Source: Notolepis coatsorum
Lineage: Eukaryota; Chordata; Actinopteri; Aulopiformes; Paralepididae
Assembly: GCA_963971535.1 (NCBI GenBank)
Contig: OZ020586.1
Coordinates: 75,479,706 to 75,543,705, forward strand
Length of the DNA stretch: 64,000 bases
Direction of reading: 5' to 3'
Positions 35,829 through 44,948 of this stretch are shown in pieces. Numbering within the stretch: the stretch's first letter is position 1; every line of letters begins with the position of its first letter. Below the pieces are notes generated by a model. That model was not told the origin of the DNA. It worked only from the letters and a program-made list of their open reading frames with translations, and ran no database searches. The translations under genes were made by a program, and so were the position numbers.

Positions 35829-35836
35829 ATTGGCTG

Positions 35837-36112
35837 CATGCATTCCATGATGTGCTCTGTCAGTTTTGGCCCCGCCCAAAAGAAGGCTGATCATCTTCAG
35901 AAAAGTCCCCAATACGTTACTCTGTTTATTACTTATTTCTTGAACAGGACTCGATTTGCTCGGGACTCTGTCTCGACTCGGCCTCCACCTCTCTTTTCGC
36001 CTTGGTCTCGACTGGACCGAACACGGCCCACTTGGACCCGTCTTGGACTGGACCGAGGTGCTTTTGACTACAGCCCCCTGAGTGGTGCCGGTCCAACGTT
36101 AATGTTTCAAAC
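35837..36112. other. No gene recognised
   Basis: Short spacer between the hAT element and the SINE; the longest reading frame has no recognisable domain. Confidence 0.4.
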
Positions 36113-36124
36113 TTTGAAATGTCA

Positions 36125-36582
36125 TTTGGGCGGCTGAGTGGCGCAGTGGGCAAGGCGCTCGCCACTAACGCAGGCGATGCTGGTATCGAGCCCAGCTCTC
36201 GCCGTTGCTACCGGCTTGGCCGGCCGTCATACTAACACAATTGGCAGTGTTAGAGGGTGGGAAAGCCGTGGGTGGGGATTGGACGTTGTGGACAGCGACT
36301 CCTACAGGTCGGTTGGGTGACGCCGGTGCAGCGGAAACAGGAAGTATCGGGGGCAGCGTGAGCCTCCCACGCGTTACTCCTCGCCACTGAGAGTTCGAGC
36401 TGCTGCGGTGAAAAGATGCGTCAGGTTGCCTCCTCGTGTACCGGAGGGGCTCACTACAGCCGACCAGTGGGAGGCATAGTCTAGCAACATTCAAGACAGG
36501 GGAGGGAAGAATTGGAAATACGAAATTGGGATGGGAGAAAAATAGAAAATGGGGAGAAAAAGTGGATCAAAAAAATAAATTA
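36125..36582 (+). mobile_element. tRNA-derived SINE
   Basis: The head GGGCGGCTGAGTGGCGCAGT has an A-box-like GAGTGGCGCAGTGG and a B-box-like GGTATCGAGCCC. The 3' end is A-rich. It is flanked by an exact 12-bp duplication TTTGAAATGTCA (36113-36124, 36583-36594), which proves retroposition. ORFs inside it are not genes. Confidence 0.88.
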
Positions 36583-36788
36583 TTTGAAATGTCAAAGACC
36601 TGATATTTAGCATGAATATCGGTAAAGTACTTTTTTTTACTACTTCTCAAAAATGTTCCTTCATAAAATCTGTTTGAATGAAAGTGCTACGTCAAACATG
36701 AACTCTAAACGTTAAACGTGGTTTGAGAACTGACATTCTGACTGAGCAAGAGATGGTATTTTTGTGCTACCGGTCAGACTTCGAGTTC

Positions 36789-37318
36789 CAGTGGCGGAAA
36801 GTAACTAAGTATTTTTACTCTGTACTGTACTTAAGTACAATTTCGAGCTACTTGTACTTTATGTGAGTATTTTCATTTTAGGGAAGTTTATACTTTTACT
36901 CCACTACAATTCAAGGGAAATATTGTACTTTTTACTCCACTACATTTATCTGAACCCATCAGTTACTAGTTACTTTGAAGACAAATATTTTGCATAGAAA
37001 ACACAATATATACAAAATAAAGAATGTATGAAGATTATATACTTTCACATTTGAAGCCTGTCAACTTCAAGAGGATGTAATCAGAGCAGCATAATTGGAT
37101 TAACTCCACTTTAACATAACCTATAGAGGTCAATGGATATACACAAACATCATGTAGAATGTGTACTTTTACTTTAGATACTTAAGTACATTCAATAGCA
37201 AATACTTCTCCACTTTTACTTAAGTAGAATTTGAATGGAGGACTTTTACCAGAGTACTTACTCATTTATCTGAGTATTTCTACTTAATTAAAGGAACTGT
37301 GTACTTCTTCCACCACTG
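36789..37318. mobile_element. MITE with CAGTGG termini
   Basis: Left end CAGTGGCGGAAAGTAACTAA; right end reverse complement CAGTGGTGGAAGAAGTACAC. Many AGTACTT/ACTTTTACT words repeat in opposite orientation within it. No clear target duplication and no ORF. Family uncertain (hAT-like possible). Confidence 0.75.
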
Positions 37319-37328
37319 CCACACCTCT

Positions 37329-37332
37329 CTCT

Positions 37333-37406
<74 letters not shown>
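37329..37406 (+). repeat. (CT)n microsatellite
   Basis: About 35 CT units with two TCGC interruptions at its ends. Confidence 0.97.
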
Positions 37407-37408
<2 letters not shown>

Positions 37409-37982
37409 GCGGTCTGACTCTCTCCCCACTGTACTGTATATATGGAATCAGTCCTCCCCCTGTCTCTGTGTCCTGCTTTCTCCTCTCTTCCCTTGTCTCC
37501 CGTCTGTCCCTACCGTGTTATTATGCCGCGACAGACAGCCGAGGCCTCCGATTGGCCTGCCGGGAGCAAACGCAAAAGTATAGGTCACCCGGTCCCAGAA
37601 TTCCTGTGGCTTCGGCCCCGGAGCCCTCAGACACTTTGTTCTCCTCAGTTTGGTTGCCGCGGTTACCCTGACCTCTTCCTCCTTCTCCCCATCCACCTCT
37701 CTCACCATATACTGTTGTTCACACACCCAAACACACACACACACACACACACATGGATAGGCCGACTAGCTAACGCAGGGTATTTTTAACCTTAGGGTCA
37801 GGATAACATAGGGAATCCCATGGAAAAGTAGGGGTCTTGAGGGTGTGTAGTTAGAGACCATGGAGGTAGGAGGGAGCTGTTCTCCTCCTACCTGACCTAT
37901 GCCAGGTCAAGGACCTTGAAGCGGATTCATGCGACTTCTCTAAGGAGTGGAGTAACATGGACTGACTTTGGTTGGCTGGAGA
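37407..37982. other. No gene recognised; short (AC)n at 37731-37752
   Basis: Mixed DNA. The ORFs here lack any domain I know. Confidence 0.4.
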
Positions 37983-38255
37983 TCAGGCAGGCTGCTGCAT
38001 TCTGTATGAGTTGAAGTGCTTGATGGTGGTAGCCGGTAGACCAGCTAGAAATGCATTGCCGTAGTCAAGGCGAGACATGACTGTTGACTGCAGGAGGAGT
38101 TGGGTGGCTTCTTTTGTCAGGAAGGGGCAGATTGTTCTGACGTTGCTCAGGGGGAATCTGCAGGTTCTGGTTGTTGAGGCGATGTGAGCAGAGAAGTTCA
38201 GCCATTGACAACATCTGCAATAAAAATATATATATACATTGTCTGTTTTATCCAA
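37983..38255 (-). pseudogene. L2-like LINE RT, C-terminal fragment
   Basis: The minus strand encodes FSAHIASTTRTCRFPLSNVR, then SRLDYGNAFLAGLP. That is the typical region after the RT catalytic domain in L2-clade LINEs, where SRLDYCNALLAGLP is the usual form. The frame is lost soon after, and the catalytic part is not present. Confidence 0.75.
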
Positions 38256-38565
38256 TGAGATAACATTTCAAGTCTGGTCACCTCAATCCAATCATTTTTA
38301 TTGCAGTAAAATGGGATCTTAAAAACATTAAAATAAAAATAATATCAATACTTGGCGTCACGCAAAATACTTTGATATCTGATTGACATTTATCTTCCTG
38401 CAATAAAACTACTGTACAGAGACATCTGGCCACGCCCCCTTCAAACACTCATTATGAGGACAAGTTGCCACAGGTTTGTCGCTGGCGGCGGTCGAGCTGG
38501 GGTAGTGGGTATGATACAGTCCAGCAGTGGGAAGGACTAAGCATTGTTACAATAAACAACGTTAA

Positions 38566-38721
38566 AGGGGCGCTGCTGATTTATTTTGCACATAATCTCA
38601 CACACATCCCAGAGTTCTAAACAGTTTAGCATACATTGATTTAGTTTGATAGTTATTAGTCTGAATATGTATGAGATAATGTGCAAAATAAATCTGCATA
38701 GTATTTTGGTAAAGAGCCCCT
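38566..38721. mobile_element. Small TTAA-flanked MITE
   Basis: 156 bp with long inverted ends: AGGGGC…TTATTTTGCACATAATCTCA and its near-complement. It is flanked by TTAA at 38562-38565 and 38722-38725, as in piggyBac-type insertions. Confidence 0.75.
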
Positions 38722-38820
38722 TTAACGCCTTATTGTTGGACTTTACTTGATGACAATTACTTAAAATCTAATCTAATCAGTTTGGGCTATAGGCTATTTG
38801 TGTCGATCCTGTCTGATACT

Positions 38821-39005
38821 GTTCTGTATCGTTAGTGGCTTAGCTTGGCATCACACTGCACTATCTCGCGTACGTGCACGCGTACTGAATAAACCACAAA
38901 TGTACCTCTAATACCAGTATTAGTCTGACCACACCCCTCATCAGCTTACCTTCATAAGCAGGTGTGTGGTCACCTGCTCTCCTCCTTCTCGCTTTCACCA
39001 CAAGG
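38821..39005 (+). repeat. Left inverted terminal repeat of the DIRS-like element
   Basis: Begins GTTCTGTATCGTTAGTGGCT. From about 38842 to 39005 it is the near-perfect complement of 43579-43753; the outermost 20-40 bases differ between the two ends, as is usual for DIRS elements. Confidence 0.85.
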
Positions 39006-39261
39006 AAGAAGTGCCTCGGTAGATCCCCACACTTGACACCATGATGGAAGAAATTGGATTAGGAACAGCTTGGGAAACAAGGATACGTTGACATCATATC
39101 TTTATTTTCTCTCTCACTATTTTCGAGAAAATACGGCGATATTGTCTTCGTACTGGAGTGTCTAGAAGATGATGATCATTCTAAAAACCCTCCACCGGTT
39201 TTCGTATTGGGAGCACGCCGCTGCATGCTTCTCAACTGCAGTTCCTTGCTGTGTTTGTTGG

Positions 39262-39690
39262 GGTGAAACCTGTCAGGCCACAGCTGAACTGTCGGACATG
39301 CCGCTGTTGTGAGAAGCGGTGCGTTCCAGGTTGGGTGAGTAGTGTTTGCTGGCGGGCTCCACTTGTCTGTTAGTGCTATGGGGGCTACTTGACAAAGTTT
39401 ATGGAAACCGGCCCCAGGCTAGGGTCCTTTGTTTAGCCGCCTAGGCGACAGACGGCCTTGGTCTGGAGACCATTATAGTTTTAACTAGTGGGCCGCGACC
39501 ATTGACACTGGTGATCCCTGTGTGTTCTGGACGAGTGGATTCTCTCTGTCACCGTGTTAAGGCCCCATCTTTCATATCCAAATGAGAGTATTCCTTCACG
39601 AGGGGATATGTGCATGTAATGTGCGATAGCGGCAGATTCATGTTCAAAGTCAGCTATACAGGCCAGTTGGTACTGTGCTGATTCCGCCGG
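39262..39690 (+). repeat. R1 repeat copy inside the DIRS-like element
   Basis: Matches, inverted, the sequence flanking BEL A (1441-1491 and 10049-10397). It lies about 260 bp inside the left terminal repeat. It may be the leader region of this family, in which case the copy near BEL A is a second family member. Confidence 0.75.
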
Positions 39691-41160
39691 ATGTGGTAGA
39701 GTCACCGTTGTGAAGCGGTGTTGACGTCTTGTTTTCTCTTTTCTCTTAAAAAGTGAGGAGAGGTTCAGAACGGCGGCCTGTCTGGGTGAGTGTTATGTCA
39801 TTGTTTACATGTTCATAGCTTACGGTTAGCCAGTCAGCTGTTAACTGCTGCGTTAGCCTGCTGGATCGCTGCATGGCCTGCTTAAGGCCTACTATTAGCC
39901 AGTCAGCTGTTAGCTGCGGGGCTAGCATGTCGTGGTCGCTAGGTAACGTTAGCTTGCTGCTATGGCCATGGCTGGCGCGGGGTAGCTTAGCTTCTCGCGC
40001 GCCGCCGGGAGCTCGCTTCTGATCGCCGTTAGCTTGATGCTATTCTGTTGAACGTGCTTTGATTTTAACATGTTTTACACTCTTGACCGCGACGTCATCC
40101 TTGACAGGGGATGTTTCGTCGACCCTGCCCTGAGCCTGGACGGGGATTGCGTCAACAAAGAGGACTGTAGCGACTGGTTGGAGCGGCGACGCTGCCCGGA
40201 TCGAACAACACAGGACGGCTGTGTTCTACGGTGTCTTGTGACTGCACTTCGCTGATCTGCGTTCCGGGTAGGAACGGGGTTGACCAGACCTCATAACACG
40301 TCTTCTGGTTTTACTTTGCTAAATGTATTGTGAATAACGGTGTTTTTTCCCAAAACGTGTGTTGTTGCAATGCATTTAGGATACGTTGCGGGTTATGTGT
40401 GAGCTGTTTTTGTCACTGGCAGTTAGCTTCTCCGTGCAGATCGTGATGTATTGATCTGGTTGTTGTGTGAGAAACATCATGGTGTTTATGTGTACCGTGT
40501 ACTCACTACTAAGGCAACTAACCTATGGAGCTATGCTTGGTGACAAGTGAGTAAAAGAATGTTCTTTCTCAGACTGTAATGACAATGGACAGTGTGTTCA
40601 CACATTAACAGGTTTTCCTGTTTTAACTGGCCGTATTGAGGGTAAAATAGGAGGATTGTGTTTTTCCCCCCCGGTTCCCTGGGGACTTTATCACCTCCTA
40701 TCAGACATGTTGTGCATTAATTGTGTCTTTTGTGTGGTAGGGATACGATGTAACTCTTAGCTTGATTGCTGAGGTTGTGCTAAATCTGCTGGAGAAACTT
40801 ATTTCCTAAAGGGAAATTGGTTTGGTTGCTGTCATGTGTGCTTAGCAAGGCCTGTGGTCGATACTAATCAAGAATGATGTATTCTCTCATTGTGAAAAAA
40901 ACGGCGTTCCTCTGTTGAGTGTTTTTGCCATTTTTTGTAGGTGATGATGGGTTGTGTGTGTCATGTGACCTACAACTGGGTTGTACTGGCCACAGAAGCA
41001 CATGTGTATGTTGGACCGGGGTTCTTAGAGCCCTCTCTATTCTGTGTTTTTCCTTAGTAAAAATCAGATAGCAGGTTAGCTCATGCGCTGTGTGGAGCTG
41101 TGAAACGCTTCATAGAGCTGACTATGACTGTGTCATATTCTCTTTTTGTCGTTACGTCGT
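39691..41160 (+). other. Interior of the DIRS-like element, no ORF recognised
   Basis: Contains a tandem pair of TTAGCCAGTCAGCTGTTA words (near 39825 and 39895) and several GTTAGCTT words. A 61-codon frame at 40070-40255 starts with ATG but has no domain I recognise. Confidence 0.45.
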
Positions 41161-41281
41161 ATCATGGGTGTGGGGTCGTAAAGGGGTGAACTGGTAACCT
41201 TTCCTCTCCCCATTGTTCTGTCGGTCAGGGGTACACCCCCTGTCCTTCAAGGTTCCCGTCACGTGGCGGTTCGGCACGTTA

Positions 41282-41282
<1 letters not shown>

Positions 41283-41314
<32 letters not shown>
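41283..41314 (+). repeat. Poly-G run of 32
   Basis: Uninterrupted G tract in the DIRS-like interior. Such runs form G-quadruplexes and are often mis-sized in assemblies. Confidence 0.95.
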
Positions 41315-41315
<1 letters not shown>

Positions 41316-42076
41316 GTTCCTGGTCCCACGGCCTGGTATATTGGGCGTGTGCACCGCAGGAATTCCCCCGCCATAGAGTACGTCACCGTGCGCGTCTCTG
41401 TTGGTAGGACTTCCGTGTGCTGTTCAGGTCCATGTGATGGATCTGTTTTCAGGGGGGGTGGTCAGGGCTCCTCCTCACCAAGCGCCTATTCAGGCCTTCT
41501 GTGAGTTCGGACTCCTTCTTCCATGTGAGGAAGCCTCCATCAGAGTACAGAGCCTTCCTCCTCAGATTGTCAAAGTGAGTGGACCCTCTAGAAGGGTCCT
41601 TTTCTATTGTATGTATATTCGATTCAATTCGTTTATTGAGTGTGTATGGGTTCAGTGCCTCTTCCCCGGAGGCCCTAAAACCAGTTTTTTACATGTTCTC
41701 GTTCATGTCTGGGGGATGATGACGGGATGGATCTGAACATATGTAGTGGGGTCTCACGCCCTTGGGGTGGGCCACCAGGCGCGGTTCGTCCGAACGTCTG
41801 GGTGGCGCCTTCTTTTCATGTTAAGATCAACACGCATATCTGCCCTTCTCCTGGAGTAGGCATGTCGGCGTGGTTAGGGCACGGGACTGGTTCTGGTCAC
41901 GCTGGTCCGGATCAGTTGAACCCGTTGTCCGCCGGGGATGCAGATCTGCTGTTCTGGTACCCTGAGGGACTTGGGCTTTTTTCAGGGGGAAAAATGCCAG
42001 GTCGGTCTGGGTGTCACAGGGTTAAGCGCTATGGAGACCCTGGTTGGGTATGTTTTTACTCAGCACTGTCGTCATG

Positions 42077-42195
42077 GCTTACAGCCATGCCATTCTGTAC
42101 GCGCTCGATCTCGTCGGATCTCGGCCGCTACACAGGTTGGTCCTGGTTAGTACTTGGTTGGGAGACCGCTGGGGAATACCAGGTACGGTGTGCTT
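42077..42195 (+). pseudogene. 5S rRNA-like segment 1
   Basis: 119 bp, close to the 120-nt length of vertebrate 5S rRNA. It matches along its whole length: CTCGATCTCGTCGGATCTCG, CTGGTTAGTACTTGG, GGGAGACC and GGAATACCAGGTA. Several changes fall in the internal promoter (GGCCGCTACACAGG where AAGCTAAGCAGG is expected), so pol III transcription is doubtful. Confidence 0.85.
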
Positions 42196-42856
42196 AGGGG
42201 CTGGTTCTCCATTATTTTTCGCTCCTCTCTCACGCATGGCGAAGAGGGGCCTGTGGGGGTGGTTTTTTTTACCTCCTCTGGTGACCCTGTGCTTCCCGTA
42301 CCGCCAGGCCCGGTCCGAAGTGATGTTTGCGACCCGTAGGCCTGGGTTAACCCTTTTTGGAAACTGAAACACTTGTACTGCGGTATAGCCGGTGTATACC
42401 CGCAGGTGTGTTTTGGAGTTTTTTCTTGAGGGGTTATAGGAACAACCACCGCATTGGGTAACACCGAGGTGGTTGATTCCCTGGTGTGTTGGGGCAGTGT
42501 CAACTCCCGGGTTCACCGTTTGAGGGTGCCCCTGCACGTTCATGACGTCTGCCAATCGTGTCAGCCTTCTCTGCCTCGACCCCTCTGGGTGGGGGTTGTT
42601 AAATGGAGGCTTGGTCATGCAACACCGCCAGCTTACGCTCCTTCCGCCGGGGCGGCTGTGTTCAGCTGTCCCCTCTGGCGCCTGTCTCGTCCGCAGTCTC
42701 CAGGCTAGGGTTAACAGCCTGTTGCCTGGTTTTTCCCCGGTGCGCTGCCTGCTTCCGTTGGTTAACCTTTTTTGTGTGCTTACGGCCATGCTGACTGCCT
42801 GTTCTGCAGGGTCAGTGTGCCAGGCGGTGTACTATTGGGGGGACGGGGCCCGCTCG

Positions 42857-42970
42857 GTTTACGGCCATGCCGACCTGAACACGCCCGATCTCGTCCGATC
42901 TCGGAAGCTAAGCAGGTTCTGGCCTGGTTAGTACTTGGGATACCGCCTGGGATTACCAGGTGCAGTAACT
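42857..42970 (+). pseudogene. 5S rRNA-like segment 2
   Basis: 114 bp. The 5' half is almost exactly 5S (CGCCCGATCTCGTCCGATCT, GGAAGCTAAGCAGG, TGGTTAGTACTTGG). It lacks about 5 bases where 5S has ATGGGAGACC, damaging the C box. Same orientation as segment 1, 780 bp downstream, like neighbouring units of a 5S array. Flanks of the two copies do not look alike. Confidence 0.88.
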
Positions 42971-43457
42971 GGGGGGCCTTTGTCCGAATACGCTGGCGAT
43001 GTGGGGGGCGGGGCACTACGTGCCCACCTGGTGGGGTCTTGATGCTGGCATCATGGACTTCTCCGGGCCCCCATTCCAGGGAGTCCAGTCCTTTTGGTGG
43101 GTCTGGGTCTTCCTTCGCGCTCCGCTGCTACGGCCTTGCCACGGGGTTGGGTTTGCCCTTGACCCCGTGATTCTGGGGGCAGTAACGAGGTTGTTCCTCC
43201 GTTCGTTCCCGGGTGGCATGCGGGTTGTGCGTGTGTGTAGTCGTGGGGTCAAGCCACGGTCTGCTCACCCTGTGCGTTAAGTTGCTTGAGTGCCTCTTCG
43301 CACGGTCGGGTCCGTCGCCTTCCCGTGAAGCCTCTAATAGGGGGGATACCCTCCATTAGGGGGGGTCGGGGGGGCTCGGCCCTCCCTGTTCTGATGGTTT
43401 TGGGGGGCTGTCAGCGGGGTGTATTTGTCAGCCAAGTGGCTCCGCTTGGCCTCCCTT

Positions 43458-43552
43458 GTGCAGTGTGATGCCAAGCTAAGCCACTAACGATACAGAACGT
43501 TAGGTTATGACTATAACCAAGTTCTGTTAGTTAGGGGCGATGCTTGGCATCA
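43458..43552 (+). repeat. Internal complementary region of the DIRS-like element
   Basis: Quasi-palindrome. 43458-43498 complements 38821-38861; 43496-43552 complements 43733-43789; the overlap is AAC at 43496-43498. It equals the complement of a joined right-end/left-end circle junction (…CCTAAC-GTT-CTGTATCG…), as expected for DIRS replication. Confidence 0.85.
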
Positions 43553-43578
43553 GACGGCCGCTGCAGCCCTTGTCCTCA

Positions 43579-43789
43579 CCTTGTGGTGAAAGCTTGGGAA
43601 GGAGGAGAGCAGGTGACCACACACCTGCTTATGAAGGTAAGCTGATGAGGGGTGTGGTCAGACTAATACTGGTATTAGAGGTACATTTGTGGTTTATTCA
43701 GTACGCGTGCACGTACGCGAGATAGTGCAGTGTGATGCCAAGCATCGCCCCTAACTAACAGAACTTGGTTATAGTCATAACCTAACGTT
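43579..43789 (+). repeat. Right inverted terminal repeat of the DIRS-like element
   Basis: Ends GGTTATAGTCATAACCTAACGTT at 43789 (GTT last). The inner part complements the left repeat. Confidence 0.85.
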
Positions 43790-44260
43790 GTGGGATATAA
43801 CAGATACATCTACATAAGGGGAACACTAGACTAGGCCAAGCTACTTAAAATGTCTCACTGTGTGTGTGTACTTCCAATTATTTGTCTGAACACCCAAGTG
43901 GGCTTTCTCATGGGTAGGGTCTAGATCCCATGTGAAATATGTTTCTATGGGAATCATCATCTTTTGACGTAGCTGCAAAGTCGTAACTCATCATCATTTT
44001 CACCCAAAAAGTAATTTATTTTTATAAAACGATCCCTCACCTCAACCCTAACCCTAACCACTCCCACCTAAAAATTCTAAATTAATGTACAAACATCCGT
44101 CTAGACACGACCTTTCTCAAGTCCATTTTCCCCTTTGACCTCAAAGCAACAAATTACCTCTGACCTCAGATACTCTATTACCAAGACAGACAGTTCTTCT
44201 TCAGGTCTTGATTCACTCTTAGACCAAAAAGAGACTCCAACATGAAGTTTGTATTTCTAA
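43790..44260. other. No gene recognised
   Basis: A short CCCTAACCCTAACC tract lies near 44045; otherwise nothing assigned. Confidence 0.4.
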
Positions 44261-44485
44261 TAGGGCTGACCCCTTCAGTCGAGTAGTCCATTAATCGCTA
44301 GGTTCAGTCTTAGTCCATCAAGAATTTGTAAGCAGATTAGTTGTTTTTTTAATGCTTTTTTCATGGTGAACGAGTTATGACACAATGTCTACAGACATGT
44401 TGATAAAACCAACAAATAGATTAGTTGACAACGTCCTGTGACTATTAGTCGATTAAGAATTTATTTAGTCAAGGAAACAGCCCTG
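44261..44485. mobile_element. Short hAT-like MITE
   Basis: Left end TAGGGCTGAC, right end ACAGCCCTG, and AGTCGA words in inverted positions. Flanked by ATTTCTAA and ATTTCAAA (8 bp, one mismatch). Third element in the window with TAGGGCTG ends. Confidence 0.75.
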
Positions 44486-44948
44486 ATTTCAAATAAATTC
44501 GTTTCAAGAGTTGGAACATTAAAAGGTCAAGCCTGACACCAAAGTTAGAAAGAACTTCCTGTTTCAATCCACTTTTCACAATCAGTCAGTTTGGCACAGT
44601 TCTTCTTAAATAACAAAGCCTCTAGACTAAACAACACAACTTTTATTTAATTTGCAAAAGCCTTTCCATTAAAACAACATTCTGAAGGGTGGGCGTGGAG
44701 GGGGGGGGGGGGGTTAATAGCCAAGCAGAACACACCCTCTGATCTCTCTTCAAAGAGGCCCCCAGTCCCAGTGGTTTTTGGTGCTCTTACAAAACAACGT
44801 CTTAAAAACCCATCATCCCAGTTACGTAATGGCGTTGTTAGCGGGACTGCCCCGCCGCGATCGCCGGCAGGCGTGGTGTTGTCTTAATGTGGAAGTAATT
44901 ACCCCCCCTTAACTCACTTTATTTTCTCCCGTCTTCTCTTTTGAGAGA
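44486..44948. other. No gene recognised
   Basis: AT-rich DNA with a G-run at about 44700-44712; no ORF of note. Confidence 0.4.

Larger units (their letters stand above)
38821..43789 (+). mobile_element. DIRS-shaped element without visible ORFs, carrying two 5S-like segments
   Basis: Inverted terminal repeats at 38821-39005 and 43579-43789 share at least 160 bp (for example GCACTATCTCGCGTACGTGC in the left copy). Just inside the right repeat, 43458-43552 is complementary to both outer edges. Its first 41 bases are the reverse complement of the element's first 41 bases. The following 57 are the reverse complement of its last 57. The two halves share AAC. The element begins and ends with GTT, with no longer target duplication. 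Terminal inverted repeats plus this internal complementary region is the DIRS tyrosine-recombinase retrotransposon plan. No RT, RNase H, methyltransferase or recombinase motif is visible in about 4.5 kb of interior, so it would need proteins supplied in trans. Confidence 0.8.

Noticed and set aside
36138..36494. Frames of 60-109 codons
   Set aside because: They lie in a tRNA-derived SINE with an exact 12-bp target duplication.
42857..42970. Functional 5S rRNA gene
   Set aside because: Bases are missing in the C box region, the 3' end differs (CAGTAACT) and there is no T-run terminator directly after it.
41401..43170. Several overlapping frames of 60-156 codons in the DIRS-like interior
   Set aside because: Frames on both strands overlap in a GC-rich stretch. 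None shows RT, RNase H, methyltransferase or recombinase motifs, and some run across the 5S-like segments.
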